A stretch of DNA of 64,000 nucleotides from Mycolicibacterium sp. lyk4-40-TYG-92. Its GTDB lineage: Bacteria > Actinomycetota > Actinomycetes > Mycobacteriales > Mycobacteriaceae. The translations under genes were made by a program, and so were the position numbers. This document shows, piece by piece, positions 1 through 8,668 of the stretch (positions are counted from its first letter, which is position 1; each line of letters opens with the position of its first letter). The notes beneath the pieces were generated by a model, which worked only from the letters and a program-made list of their open reading frames with translations, searched no databases and was not told where the DNA came from. Location: contig NZ_JARVRX010000006.1 of assembly GCF_030209435.1 (NCBI RefSeq), positions 61,837-125,836 on the forward strand. The letters run 5' to 3'.

Positions 1-1
1 C

Positions 2-574
2 GATGCCCTGACGCACGGCATCGAGGCGTTCGTGTCGCTCGGGCACAACCAACTGACCGACCACCACGCGCTGCGATCGGTCGTGATGGTCACCGAAAAC
101 TTGGTCACCACCATCGAGCGGCCGCAGGACATGCCGGCGCGTGTACTGATGGCCCAGGCCGCACTGGAAGCCGGTCTCGCATTCACCAATGCCATCCTGG
201 GCGCGGCGCACGCCATGAGCCATCAGGTCGGCGGGCTCCTCGACCTGCCGCACGGTGTCATCAACGGCGTATTACTCCCCCACGTGGTGCGGTTCAACGC
301 CGAGGCCGACCCCGCGCCGTTCGCCACCATCGCCGCCTGCCTCGGCATCGCCGACCAGCGGGCTCCGGAACTGGAATCCGCACTGGCACTTGCTGATCGA
401 CTCCAGGAGCTGGCCCGGCAGGTCGGCGTGCCGCGCGGGTTGGCCGAGCTGGGGGTGCGCGACACCGACGTTCCCGTGCTGGCCCACAACGCCCTTCAGG
501 ATGCGTGCCTGACCACCAACCCACGCCCCATCGACGATGCGCAGCTGCGCGCGCTGTTCCGGGCCGCGTTATGA
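2..574 (+). CDS. Iron-containing alcohol dehydrogenase, C-terminal part (cut by window start)
   Basis: The first codons in frame already read DALTHGIEAFVS, the metal-site region of group III (Fe-dependent) alcohol dehydrogenases. About 60 residues later come AMSHQVGGLLDLPHG and NGVLLPHV, which carry the other conserved His ligands of this family. About 190 C-terminal residues are present; family members are about 380-430 aa, so the N-terminal nucleotide-binding half lies left of the window. The tail DACLTTNPRP resembles the ErcA and methanol/ethanol dehydrogenase branch. The stop overlaps the start of the sensor kinase gene (ATGA), so an alcohol-oxidising enzyme and its probable regulators are co-transcribed. 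Substrate is not deducible from this fragment. Confidence 0.9.
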   Translation, partial: DALTHGIEAFVSLGHNQLTDHHALRSVVMVTENLVTTIERPQDMPARVLMAQAALEAGLAFTNAILGAAHAMSHQVGGLLDLPHGVINGVLLPHVVRFNAEADPAPFATIAACLGIADQRAPELESALALADRLQELARQVGVPRGLAELGVRDTDVPVLAHNALQDACLTTNPRPIDDAQLRALFRAAL

Positions 575-1953
575 CCACCTTGCCCGGCAACCCGGTGGTG
601 CCGCGACGCGCTGCCGTGCCGGACCTGGACCAGCTCACGGGCGTGCGATCCGGCAAAGGCACGTTCTATCCCGAGTTCCGGGTTGCCGCGCAACGCACCG
701 AACGGGTGGTCGCCGCGCTCGACGCCATCTCGCGTGCCCTGGTGCAGACCGTCAACGGCCCCGAAAATCTGGTGCGGGCCGTCGCCGAGGCCGCCCGCAC
801 CCATCTCGGTGCCGAATGGGTGCTGTTGGCCCTGGCCGACGGGGCCTTGCCCGAGGCCCGACCGCGTCACCTCATCCTCGACGCCGAGGGGCACGCCTAC
901 TCGTTCGAAGGTCTGTCGGGCACCAAACATCCGGTGCCGCACCTCCCGGATGCGGTGTTGAACCGGCTCAACGACGTCCTGCGCGGTCAGCTTGCCCAGT
1001 TCCGGGTACCCGTCATCGAAAGCCACCACTCACACGTCCCGATCGAACTCGACGGCGGCGTCGTCGGGGCGTTCGCGGCCTGGACTCCACCGCACCGGCT
1101 GCTCGACGGTATCGACGAGGCGGTGATGCGCATCCTGGCCAGTCAGACCGCGGTGGCGCTCCAGAACTGTGAACTGTTCCAGCGCGCGCAAACCCTGCTG
1201 GCCCAATCTGAGGCCCGCAATGCGCAGCTGCTGGCGACGCAACGCGAACTCGGTGCGGCACAACGCCATCAGGTGCTGGACTCCGAGCGGCACCGCATCG
1301 CACGGGAACTGCACGACAGCGTCACGCAGACCGTCCTGTCGGCGGGTATGCAGATCGAGGTGTGCCGAAGTGAGGTCGAATCAGGTTCGGGTCCAACAGG
1401 TCTGGTCGAACGACTGGACATCGCCAAAGCGTTGACCCGATCGGCGATCGACCAGCTGCGGTCGGCCATCTATGCGCTCCACCATTCCTCCGACGCGGAC
1501 CGATCCAGCCTCCCCGAACTGCTCGAACAGCTCGCCACGGTGCACATGCCGAAAGACCTGCGGGTGACGCTGCGGGTCGACGGAGACGTCGCCGAACTGC
1601 CCAGCGCGGTCGAGCGGAGCCTGCTCCGGATCGCCGGTGAGGCGCTGTTCAACACTGCGATGCACGGCCGCGCCTCACGGGCCATCGTGCGTTTGAGCTA
1701 CCGCGCCGCCGGCGTCACCCTGTCGGTGTCCGACGACGGCATCGGCGACCCGGACAAACTGCGGCTCCGGCTCCAGCTGGCCGATGCTGCGGATCTCGAC
1801 GGGCATCACCGTGGGCTGGCGAACATGCTGGCACGGTGCCGCGAATACGGTGGCACCTTCACCGTCGGCCGGTCTCGCATCGGGGGTGTGCGGGTGGTTG
1901 CCACCATCCCGCGGGACGCGGAAGAAGCTTCACACGAAGGAGTCGTGCCATGA
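571..1953 (+). CDS. GAF-domain sensor histidine kinase (NarL/DesK-type, HisKA_3)
   Basis: Cytoplasmic sensor kinase of 460 aa with no membrane segment. Residues roughly 30-200 form a GAF-like sensor domain. A HisKA_3 dimerisation segment follows with ERHRIARELHDSVTQ (phospho-acceptor His in ELHDS), then a HATPase_c domain with an N-box-like GEALFNTAMH and G-box SDDGIGD. I chose ATG 571 because it overlaps the dehydrogenase stop; the reading frame stays open further upstream, but that stretch lies inside the dehydrogenase gene. Its own stop overlaps the response regulator start (ATGA), so three genes are translationally coupled. It probably senses an alcohol- or aldehyde-related signal; that role is inferred only from position. 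Confidence 0.9.
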   Translation: MTTLPGNPVVPRRAAVPDLDQLTGVRSGKGTFYPEFRVAAQRTERVVAALDAISRALVQTVNGPENLVRAVAEAARTHLGAEWVLLALADGALPEARPRHLILDAEGHAYSFEGLSGTKHPVPHLPDAVLNRLNDVLRGQLAQFRVPVIESHHSHVPIELDGGVVGAFAAWTPPHRLLDGIDEAVMRILASQTAVALQNCELFQRAQTLLAQSEARNAQLLATQRELGAAQRHQVLDSERHRIARELHDSVTQTVLSAGMQIEVCRSEVESGSGPTGLVERLDIAKALTRSAIDQLRSAIYALHHSSDADRSSLPELLEQLATVHMPKDLRVTLRVDGDVAELPSAVERSLLRIAGEALFNTAMHGRASRAIVRLSYRAAGVTLSVSDDGIGDPDKLRLRLQLADAADLDGHHRGLANMLARCREYGGTFTVGRSRIGGVRVVATIPRDAEEASHEGVVP

Positions 1954-2606
1954 CCGTCGACACCAGCACCGGGACCATCCGCCTCGCGCTGGTGGACGAC
2001 CACGCCATCCTCCGCGAGGGGCTGCGGTCACTACTGGAACGCGAGGACGATCTCGTGGTGGTCGGCGAGGCCTCCAGCGAGCCGGAAGCCGTGGCCATGG
2101 TCGCGGTGACGCGACCCGATGTGGTGCTGGTCGACCTCAAGCTCTCGGCGGGATCGGACTTCGAGGGACTGTCGTTGTGCACCAAGCTTTCTGGCGCGCA
2201 CCCCGACGTCGGCCTGCTCGTGCTGACCACGTTCCTCGATGAGGACCTGGTGGTACGTGCGGTGCATGCCGGAGCGCGTGGTTACGTGGTCAAGGACGTC
2301 GACACCACAGAACTGGTGCGGGCGATCCGGGCCATCTCCGCCGGGCAGAGCGCGTTCGACTCACGCAGCGCAGCCGCCGTGGTCCGCTCGCTCGGCGGAC
2401 GCGGCGACCAACGCGAGAAGCTCACCGACCGCGAGATGGAAGTGTTGCGGCTGCTCGCGGCGGGCCTGTCAAACCACAAAATCGGTGAGCAGCTGTATAT
2501 CTCGGCGACCACCGCCAAGTTTCACGTCAGCAACATCATGCGCAAGCTCGACGTCAGCCGGCGCGCCGAGGCCGTGTATGCAGCCAGTAAACGCGGACTG
2601 ATCTAG
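1950..2606 (+). CDS. NarL/FixJ-type response regulator
   Basis: DNA-binding partner of the preceding kinase, 218 aa. The N-terminal receiver starts RLALVDDHAILREGL, with the phospho-acceptor Asp in VVLVDLKL and the conserved Lys in YVVKDV. The C-terminal LuxR-type helix-turn-helix runs from LTDREMEVLRLLAAGLS through the recognition helix region TTAKFHVSNIMRKL. The start codon overlaps the kinase stop by ATGA. It probably controls transcription of the upstream dehydrogenase operon, of the zinc dehydrogenase just downstream on the other strand, or both; neither target is shown by the sequence. Its stop codon lies inside a strong hairpin. Confidence 0.93.
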   Translation: MTVDTSTGTIRLALVDDHAILREGLRSLLEREDDLVVVGEASSEPEAVAMVAVTRPDVVLVDLKLSAGSDFEGLSLCTKLSGAHPDVGLLVLTTFLDEDLVVRAVHAGARGYVVKDVDTTELVRAIRAISAGQSAFDSRSAAAVVRSLGGRGDQREKLTDREMEVLRLLAAGLSNHKIGEQLYISATTAKFHVSNIMRKLDVSRRAEAVYAASKRGLI

Positions 2607-2634
2607 GCCGACGATATTCGTCGGCCTAGATCAG
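2598..2634. terminator. Bidirectional terminator hairpin
   Basis: Perfect 17-bp inverted repeat with a 3-nt loop (arm ctgatctaggccgacga). It contains the TAG of the response regulator and sits between the convergent ends of that gene and adhP (which ends at 2659). No U tract follows, as is usual in mycobacteria. Confidence 0.85.
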
Positions 2635-2658
2635 CTGTGCGGGTGACCCTATGCGCCG

Positions 2659-3726
2659 CTAGGCATTTCGATAGTCGATGACGATGCGGCCGTCGATCTG
2701 TCCGTGTTCCATCCGGGTGAAGACATCATTGATCTCATCGAGCCGCGCGCTGGTGACGGTCGGCTTGATCAGACCGCGCGCGTAGAAGTCCAGTGCCTCG
2801 GCCATGTCTTGCCGCGTTCCGACAATCGACCCCCGAATGGTGAGTCCCTTGAGAACGATATCGAAGATCGGCGCCGGGAAATCGCCCGGCGGAAGTCCGT
2901 TGAACACGATGGTGCCACCGCGACGGGCCAGCCCGATCGCCTGGCCGAACGCCTGCGGGTGCACGGCGGTGACCAGGACACCATGCACTCCGCCGGTGGC
3001 CTGCTGCACCGCCTCGACGACGTCGGCGGTACGGGCGTTGACGGCGACCTCGGCGCCGAACCGGGTGGCGAGCGCGAGTTTGGCGTCGTCGACATCGATG
3101 GCCACCACACGCAGACCCATCGCGCGGGCGTACTGAACTGCGATATGCCCCAGCCCGCCGATGCCGGAGATCGCCACCCACTGGCCGGGCCTGGTATCGG
3201 TGACCTTGAGACCTTTGTAGACGGTGACGCCGGCGCAGAGGATCGGCGCAATCTCCAGCGGGTCGGCGCCGTCGGGGATCCTCGCGGCATAGTCGGCGTT
3301 GACCAGCATGTACGTGCCGAAGCTTCCGTTGACGGAATACCCACCGTTGCGCTGACTTTCGCACAACGTCTCCCAGCCCGTCCGGCAGTATTCGCAGCGG
3401 CCGCAGGCCGACCACAGCCAGGCGTTACCGACCTTGTCGCCGACCGCCAGGTCGACCACGCCCTCGCCGAGCGCTACGACCGTGCCGTAGCCTTCATGCC
3501 CCGGCACGAACGGCGGCTGGGGCTTGACCGGCCAATCGCCGTGTGCGGCATGAAGATCGGTGTGGCAGACACCGGAGGTCTCGAGTTTTACCAAGGCTTC
3601 GCCATAGCCGGGCGTCGGCAGTTGCATGTCGTGCACCTGCAGCGGCATACCGAAGTCGGTGACGACGGCGGCCTGCATGGTGTCGGCGTGTCCCGCCGCG
3701 GTTTCAGTGGCCAGTGTCTGTGTCAT
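2659..3726 (-). CDS. adhP: Zinc-dependent alcohol dehydrogenase, AdhP type
   Basis: Medium-chain NAD(P)-dependent alcohol dehydrogenase, 355 aa, interconverting primary alcohols and aldehydes. Catalytic zinc motif GVCHTDLH and GHEGYGTV are near the N-terminus. The four structural-zinc cysteines are in CGRCEYCRTGWETLC, and the Rossmann dinucleotide motif is GIGGLGHIAVQ. The C-terminal half (NGLPPGDF, GSIVGTRQDM, RMEHGQIDGRIVIDYR) is that of the E. coli AdhP group. The start at 3726 has GGAG 9 nt upstream and gives a short extra N-terminus before MQAAVVTDFG. It transcribes away from atoE, with a long palindrome between the two. Together with the Fe-ADH and the two-component system this makes an alcohol-metabolism neighbourhood. 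Confidence 0.92.
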   Translation of the reverse strand: MTQTLATETAAGHADTMQAAVVTDFGMPLQVHDMQLPTPGYGEALVKLETSGVCHTDLHAAHGDWPVKPQPPFVPGHEGYGTVVALGEGVVDLAVGDKVGNAWLWSACGRCEYCRTGWETLCESQRNGGYSVNGSFGTYMLVNADYAARIPDGADPLEIAPILCAGVTVYKGLKVTDTRPGQWVAISGIGGLGHIAVQYARAMGLRVVAIDVDDAKLALATRFGAEVAVNARTADVVEAVQQATGGVHGVLVTAVHPQAFGQAIGLARRGGTIVFNGLPPGDFPAPIFDIVLKGLTIRGSIVGTRQDMAEALDFYARGLIKPTVTSARLDEINDVFTRMEHGQIDGRIVIDYRNA

Positions 3727-3844
3727 TGATTCACTCCGTTCGTGCGAACTGATCTGGGGAAGAGGTGAGGTTCTGGATGGCGCAAAGCTGATAACACACA
3801 ACGCTATTGACAGCGACATGCCGCCGCATGCCCCGAACGGACCG

Positions 3845-3876
3845 AGTACCGGACCCGCCCGGGTGGGTCCGGTACT
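3845..3876. promoter_or_regulatory. 32-bp near-perfect palindrome in the adhP-atoE divergent region
   Basis: Arms agtaccggaccc and gggtccggtact are perfectly complementary over 12 bp. The 8-bp centre is itself symmetric except for one G/T pair. It lies 119 bp upstream of adhP and 135 bp upstream of atoE. It could be an operator or a cruciform/terminator-like element; the symmetric divergent placement favours an operator. Confidence 0.5.
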
Positions 3877-4010
3877 ACCCATTCGGACAGTGCTGCCGGG
3901 CGCCGACCGAACGATCCCGGAACGATGAAACCGTTGTGCAAAGGTGCCACTCTGGCGCCACTCACCCGCCATGATGAGTGCCGTAACCAGACACTGCGAA
4001 GGTGGATCAC

Positions 4011-5444
4011 GTGGCAACGAGCGAACATCCGAAGGGCACGGGCGCGAGCGCGGACGCCAAACCCGAACGCCGCGGCGTCATGCAATCCTTCACGGCCCTG
4101 TGTGTCCGCTACGTCGAACGCCTGATGCCCGATCCCTATCTGTTCGCCGTCATCCTGACCGTCCTGGTCGCCGGGATGGTTGCCCTGCTGGTGCACGGCG
4201 CCACGCCCAGCGGCATGCTCAAGGCCTGGTACGGGGGCGTGTGGGGTTCGCAGAACATCTTCACGTTCGCTTTCCAGATGGTGCTGATCCTCGTGACGGG
4301 TTACACGCTCGCCGAGGCGCCCGTCCTCAAGCGGGCCATCGTCCACATCGCGGGCAAGCCGAACAACCAGGTGCAGGGCGCCCTGCTGTGTTTCGCGGTC
4401 AGTGCAGTGCTGTCGCTGTTGAACTGGGGACTGGGACTGGTCGCCGGTGCACTGGTCGCCCGGCAGGTGGCAAAGCGTTTCACCGACGCCCATTTCGGCT
4501 ACCTGATCGCCGCCGCCTTCATGGGCTTCATCGTCTGGACGCAGGGACTCTCGTCATCGATCGCCTTGGCCAACACCGACAGCAGCAGCCCCATCAACGT
4601 CATCCACAAGCTGACCGGCATCACTGTTCCGTTGAGCCAGACCATCTTCCAGCCGTACAGCTGGCTGTCTGCGATCGTGGTGCTGGTCCTGCTGGGGCTC
4701 GCCGTCTGGCGCATGGCTCCGGCGCAGAGCCTGGCTCCCGACCCCGCGGTGTTCGAGGACGAGGTGCCGCCACCGGCAGCACCCGAAGTCAAGACCCTTG
4801 CCGAATGGCTCGAGAACCTGTGGATACTCAACGTCCTCGTGTTCACCGCCGGCATGGCCTACTTCGTGCTCAGTGGATTCGCGCTGAACATCTCGTCGAT
4901 GATCATGCTGTTCACGATCACCAGCGCGTTGCTGCACGGCACGCCCATCCGTTTCATCCGGGCGTTCACCGGCGCCGCCAAGGTGTCCGGCCCACTGCTC
5001 CTGCAGTACCCGTTGTACGGCGGCCTGGTCGGCCTCCTCGGTTATCAGGCGACGAAGGCAGACAAGCCGCTGCAGACGCTGCTGGCCGAGGCCGTCGTCA
5101 ACGGCGCGACGGAGCACACGCTGCCGTTCCTGACCTTCGTCGGGTCGTTGCTCATCAGCCTGTTCGTCCCGTCGGGCGGCGGACACTGGGCCGTTCAGGG
5201 CCCCATCGCGGTCGACTCGGCGCTGGCCATCGGCCAGCGGTCACCGGAGTACCTGGGGCTGATCTCCATGGCGGTCGCCGTCGGCGAAGGTGTCGCGAAC
5301 ATGATCCAGCCGTTCTGGCTACTGCCCCTGCTGGCGATCGCCAAACTGAACGTCCGCCAGGTCATGGGCTTCACCGTCGTCGCATTCCTGATCGGCGTCG
5401 TGGTGCTGGGCGCCACCACCCTCATCGCGCCGTACGTGCTCTGA
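4011..5444 (+). CDS. atoE: Short-chain fatty acid transporter, AtoE family
   Basis: Integral membrane transporter of 477 aa matching the AtoE (short-chain fatty acid uptake) family. After a hydrophilic 30-residue N-terminus comes the typical RYVERLMPDPYLFAVILT, then FQMVLILVTGYTLAEAP and LLNWGLGLVAGALVARQVAKR. Late in the protein are PSGGGHWAVQGP and GEGVANMIQPFW, the strongly conserved loops of the family. About a dozen hydrophobic helices are visible. The GTG at 4011 has AAGGTGG 5 nt upstream; an earlier GTG at 4002 overlaps that ribosome site and is less likely. Likely substrates are acetoacetate, butyrate or similar acids. The PucR-type gene directly downstream is a plausible regulator. 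Confidence 0.88.
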   Translation: MATSEHPKGTGASADAKPERRGVMQSFTALCVRYVERLMPDPYLFAVILTVLVAGMVALLVHGATPSGMLKAWYGGVWGSQNIFTFAFQMVLILVTGYTLAEAPVLKRAIVHIAGKPNNQVQGALLCFAVSAVLSLLNWGLGLVAGALVARQVAKRFTDAHFGYLIAAAFMGFIVWTQGLSSSIALANTDSSSPINVIHKLTGITVPLSQTIFQPYSWLSAIVVLVLLGLAVWRMAPAQSLAPDPAVFEDEVPPPAAPEVKTLAEWLENLWILNVLVFTAGMAYFVLSGFALNISSMIMLFTITSALLHGTPIRFIRAFTGAAKVSGPLLLQYPLYGGLVGLLGYQATKADKPLQTLLAEAVVNGATEHTLPFLTFVGSLLISLFVPSGGGHWAVQGPIAVDSALAIGQRSPEYLGLISMAVAVGEGVANMIQPFWLLPLLAIAKLNVRQVMGFTVVAFLIGVVVLGATTLIAPYVL

Positions 5445-5541
5445 CGCCCGACACGCCGCTTGCCGCGAGAAGAATGCGCGGCAATTTTGGTGCCGGAAAC
5501 AAAACTTTCTGCGATTTGCCCCGGCATCTTCCGTCACCGCG

Positions 5542-5557
5542 TTGTGATGGATCACAA
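5542..5557. promoter_or_regulatory. ttgtgat-N2-atcacaa inverted repeat at the pucR start
   Basis: Perfect 7-bp arms separated by 2 nt, spanning the ATG at 5547. It resembles a CRP half-site pair, but the spacing is 4 rather than 6 between TGTGA and TCACA, so a canonical CRP site is unlikely. It may be an autoregulatory operator if translation really starts at the downstream GTG (5565). Confidence 0.3.
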
Positions 5558-6848
5558 TCGGCACGTGTCGTCGCCATCCCAACTGCCGCCGATCCCGGCG
5601 GACGCACCGTTGCGGAAGGTGATCGAGGACCGGATCGACGAGATCGCCACGACGCTTCTCCATGAGGCCGTCCAATCCATCGAATGGCCCACCCCGATGC
5701 CGATCGAACATTTCGATGGCGAGGTCGCCCCGTACATCATCGGTGGATTTCTGTACGGGCTCGGCCTGATCACCGAAGGACGCAGGGTGACCCGCGCCGA
5801 GGTGGCCACCTTCGTCCTGCCAGTCGCGGAACGACATGCCGAGGATGGGATCCCCCTGCCGTTCCTGTTCACCGCACTGCACGCCGGCATCCGGAAACTG
5901 TGGGAGATCGTCCTGGAATCGGCCTCCGAGGGTGATTCGGAAACGATCGCCGCGCTGGGCATGTACCTCGCCGACTTCACCGGGACCATCAGCGTCCTGA
6001 TGACCGAGGTCTACCAGGATTCAGATTTTGCGCTCCGGGCCACCGCCCGCCGCCAGTTGGGTGCCCTCTGCGCAGGTCTCATCGACGGCGCCCCCGATAT
6101 CGACGTGCTTGCCAAGCAAGTAGGTATCAAGCTCAGCGACCGCTATGACGTGTTGGCGATCCGGGTGGACACCGACGAACCACGTACCACCCACGAAATC
6201 TTGGCGGCGCGCCGGCGATTACGGCTGGCCAACCAAGTGTTCTACGGACGTGGTGCCGGCGAGATTCTCAACACGTTCGACGGCCATGCCGGCGTCATCT
6301 TGCTGCCCGCACCGGTCGTGGAACACTGCGACGATTCGGCCGTGACCGGACACCTGGGCGCCCTGGTCGCCGCGCTGAGCGATCGACTCGATATTGCGGT
6401 CTACGCTGCCTACCATCCGGGTGCCGCGCTGGCCGCCATCCCCGCGGCGGTCTCGGAGGCCGACGAAATCACCCGCCTGGCAAGGCAACTGAACAGAGGA
6501 CCGGGCATCTATCAACTGGCCGACGTTCTTTTCGAGTACCAGTCGACGCGCCCCGGGCCTGCCCGCGATCTGCTCGCCTGCCGCATCGCGCCGCTGCGCG
6601 ACCACCCTGGGTTACTCCAAGCGCTGCAAGCACATCTGCAGCACGGCGCCGACCGGAAGGCCGCCGCGGCAGAGCTTTTCATCCATCCGAACACCCTTAC
6701 CTACCGCTTGCGGCGCATCCAGGACATCACCGGATACGACCCGACCGATCCCCACCAGTCCCGACTGCTCGCCGCGGCGATGACGGTCCATACCGTCGAT
6801 CATGCAGACACGCCAATCGCCGTCACAGAACCAGGCAATCCCGGCTAG
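5547..6848 (+). CDS. PucR/CdaR-type transcriptional regulator
   Basis: Predicted cytoplasmic activator of about 433 aa. The C-terminus carries the PucR-family helix-turn-helix: HGADRKAAAAELFIHPNTLTYRLRRIQDITGYDP. The middle (KLSDRYDVLAIRVDTDEP to ADVLFEY) is the GGDEF-like region common in CdaR/PucR proteins. The N-terminal 200 residues form an all-helical domain with no motif I recognise. ATG 5547 is not preceded by a good ribosome site; GTG 5565 is an alternative, and the frame is open further upstream to 5460. It lies about 100 bp after atoE in the same direction and probably regulates it. Regulators of this family respond to metabolites such as purines, organic acids or amino acids, so the ligand is open. 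Confidence 0.85.
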   Translation: MDHNRHVSSPSQLPPIPADAPLRKVIEDRIDEIATTLLHEAVQSIEWPTPMPIEHFDGEVAPYIIGGFLYGLGLITEGRRVTRAEVATFVLPVAERHAEDGIPLPFLFTALHAGIRKLWEIVLESASEGDSETIAALGMYLADFTGTISVLMTEVYQDSDFALRATARRQLGALCAGLIDGAPDIDVLAKQVGIKLSDRYDVLAIRVDTDEPRTTHEILAARRRLRLANQVFYGRGAGEILNTFDGHAGVILLPAPVVEHCDDSAVTGHLGALVAALSDRLDIAVYAAYHPGAALAAIPAAVSEADEITRLARQLNRGPGIYQLADVLFEYQSTRPGPARDLLACRIAPLRDHPGLLQALQAHLQHGADRKAAAAELFIHPNTLTYRLRRIQDITGYDPTDPHQSRLLAAAMTVHTVDHADTPIAVTEPGNPG

Positions 6849-6903
6849 CTCGATCGGACATCGGTCAGCGAACTCGAGTCATTCGGATCGTACGGAACGA
6901 GAT

Positions 6904-7506
6904 GTGAACCCAGTGGTGAATTATCCGGAGTTGGAGCGCGCACATATCCTCTGCACGGCAAGGGAACTCGTCGATCATTCCGGCTGGCAGGTGTTGCAAC
7001 TCGAGGACGTGCTGCAGCGCGCCGGCGTATGCGACCGGAGCTTCCACCGGCATTTCAGTTGCCTCGAAAGCCTGTTGTCCGCGTTGCTGGCAGACGAACT
7101 CCGCAGCGCCGCAAGCCAGTTGCGACACGCCACGCAGAGCAAGCGTCCGATCGAGCAGATCCTGTCGTACACCGCGACGATGATCGACTACGTCTACCCG
7201 GCGGAGCGCCGCGGCAGAGCTTCAGCGCTGGCGGCCGTGTGGCTGGAGCGTTCCGAGGACGACGCCGAACGCAACGATGCGCTCGTGGACGAATTGATCG
7301 AACCGCTGCGCGAGGCGATTCGCGCCGGATGCCGGACCGGCGAGATGTCGTCACAGTGCCCAGATGACGACGCACAGTCGATCTTTCATCTGGTCACCGG
7401 CATGATCCTCACCCAGGCGGCCCTCGGCAGGCACACCTCTCCCGAGTACCTGAAAGGCCTTGTGATGGACGGGGTTGCGCGCGCCCTCGGGTTCACCGCA
7501 CAGTGA
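6904..7506 (+). CDS. TetR-family regulator
   Basis: About 200 aa. The N-terminal helix-turn-helix is recognisable (RAHILCTARELVDHSGW, then VCDRSFHRHFSCLESLL), followed by a helical ligand domain. GTG 6904 is preceded by GGAACGAG and gives the normal TetR length; the open frame reaches back to 6802, overlapping pucR, and that extension is low-complexity Ser/Gln-rich. It ends 4 bp from the convergent esterase gene. Several positions of the recognition region are atypical (RSFHRHFSC in place of GTLYRHFPS), so the operator cannot be guessed. Confidence 0.85.
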   Translation: MNPVVNYPELERAHILCTARELVDHSGWQVLQLEDVLQRAGVCDRSFHRHFSCLESLLSALLADELRSAASQLRHATQSKRPIEQILSYTATMIDYVYPAERRGRASALAAVWLERSEDDAERNDALVDELIEPLREAIRAGCRTGEMSSQCPDDDAQSIFHLVTGMILTQAALGRHTSPEYLKGLVMDGVARALGFTAQ

Positions 7507-7510
7507 GCGA

Positions 7511-8509
7511 CTAAGCGGACTGCGCCCGCGCCCCGCTTCGGGCGAACGCCGACTCGATGAACTGCGTTACCTCGCGCAGCGCGCGCGCCGCTTCCGGGAC
7601 GATCGAGGCCGCGGCCTGGAACACGTGGACCTGGTCCCGCCATACCTGCAATTGATGCGGCACACCGGCCTTCGTCAGGGCAACGGCCAACTCCTCGGCG
7701 TCGGGGTTGAGCAGTTCGGTCGAGCTCACCTGGATCAGGGACGGCGGCAACTCGGCCAGATCTGCATCGAGCAGACTGTGCTCGTCTGCGGGCGGGCTGT
7801 GCCGCATGACGAATTGATGGAAAGCGCGGGCAAAGGTCTTTGAGAACAGCACATCGGTTGATCCCGAGGGTGCATCGATCTTGGCCTGCACGTCGAAGTC
7901 GGCCAGCGGTGCCATCGAGACGATCGCGCCGGGCATAGGCAGTCCGCGCCGGGCCGCGAACACCGCGGTGATGAATACCAGGTATGCGCCGGCCGAGTCT
8001 CCGATGAATGCAATGTTCTCCGGCGGGATGCCTCGCCCGAGCGCGAATCGATACGCATCGATGCAGTCCTCGATACCGTCGGCGATGGTGTGGTGTGGCA
8101 GCTTGCGGTAGTCGACCGCGATGACCTCGCTCTGCAGGGACGCGGCAATCCGCGAGATCATCTGGCGGTGCAGGTAGCGGCCACCGACGAGGAACGCGCC
8201 GCCGTGCAGGTACACGACGTAGCGGTCCCCCCGGACCGCCGCCGGGCGGGTCACCTCGGCGGAACAGTGCGCAAGGCTGACGGGCTGGCGGGTGGTGCCC
8301 GCGACCGACCGCAGCACGCGACCAACGTGATCGACGGCCCGGTATGGCCACGGCAGGCCGGGCGCCATCGCCCAGACACTCAACACCGGTTTGACCGTGG
8401 CCTTCAGCGTCAACGCGAGGACGCGCGACTGGATGCTGCCGCCTTCGAACTCGACGCGGCGGGAATCACCCCGGTCCAGCGGGATCAGATTCTCGGGTGC
8501 GGCAACCAC
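7511..8509 (-). CDS. Alpha/beta-hydrolase esterase/lipase (HSL family)
   Basis: 332 aa hydrolase of the hormone-sensitive-lipase type. The oxyanion-hole motif YLHGGAF is near residue 100, the nucleophile elbow IGDSAGAY near 170, and the acid and base are suggested by NPDAEELA and DQVHVFQ near the C-terminus. GTG 8509 has a near-ideal AGGAGG 8 nt upstream, so the longer TTG frame from 8530 is rejected. No signal peptide is visible, which points to an intracellular enzyme acting on short-chain esters. It is convergent with the TetR gene and is followed at its 5' side by the DUF1707 gene on the same strand, separated by a hairpin. Confidence 0.88.
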   Translation of the reverse strand: MVAAPENLIPLDRGDSRRVEFEGGSIQSRVLALTLKATVKPVLSVWAMAPGLPWPYRAVDHVGRVLRSVAGTTRQPVSLAHCSAEVTRPAAVRGDRYVVYLHGGAFLVGGRYLHRQMISRIAASLQSEVIAVDYRKLPHHTIADGIEDCIDAYRFALGRGIPPENIAFIGDSAGAYLVFITAVFAARRGLPMPGAIVSMAPLADFDVQAKIDAPSGSTDVLFSKTFARAFHQFVMRHSPPADEHSLLDADLAELPPSLIQVSSTELLNPDAEELAVALTKAGVPHQLQVWRDQVHVFQAAASIVPEAARALREVTQFIESAFARSGARAQSA

Positions 8510-8636
8510 GTTGTAGCCCTCCTGTATCAACGAGCCCCGTCCGGTGGCTGTGGCAGCGCCGATGCCGCCTCGTTGTCCGAACCAGTATCGATGCCCGAGT
8601 GGCCGCCGTCTCTACACCGAGCGCCGAAGTATCACA

Positions 8637-8668
8637 CTCAGCGCTTGTGACGAGTCACAAACGCTGAG
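8637..8668 (-). terminator. Terminator hairpin after the DUF1707 gene
   Basis: 15-bp arms (ctcagcgcttgtgac and its complement) with one mismatch and a 2-nt loop. It overlaps the TGA of the DUF1707 gene and separates it from the esterase gene downstream on the same strand. Confidence 0.7.

Noticed and set aside
5542..5557. CRP binding site at the pucR start
   Set aside because: Spacing between TGTGA and TCACA is 4, not the 6 of CRP sites; listed only as an unassigned inverted repeat.
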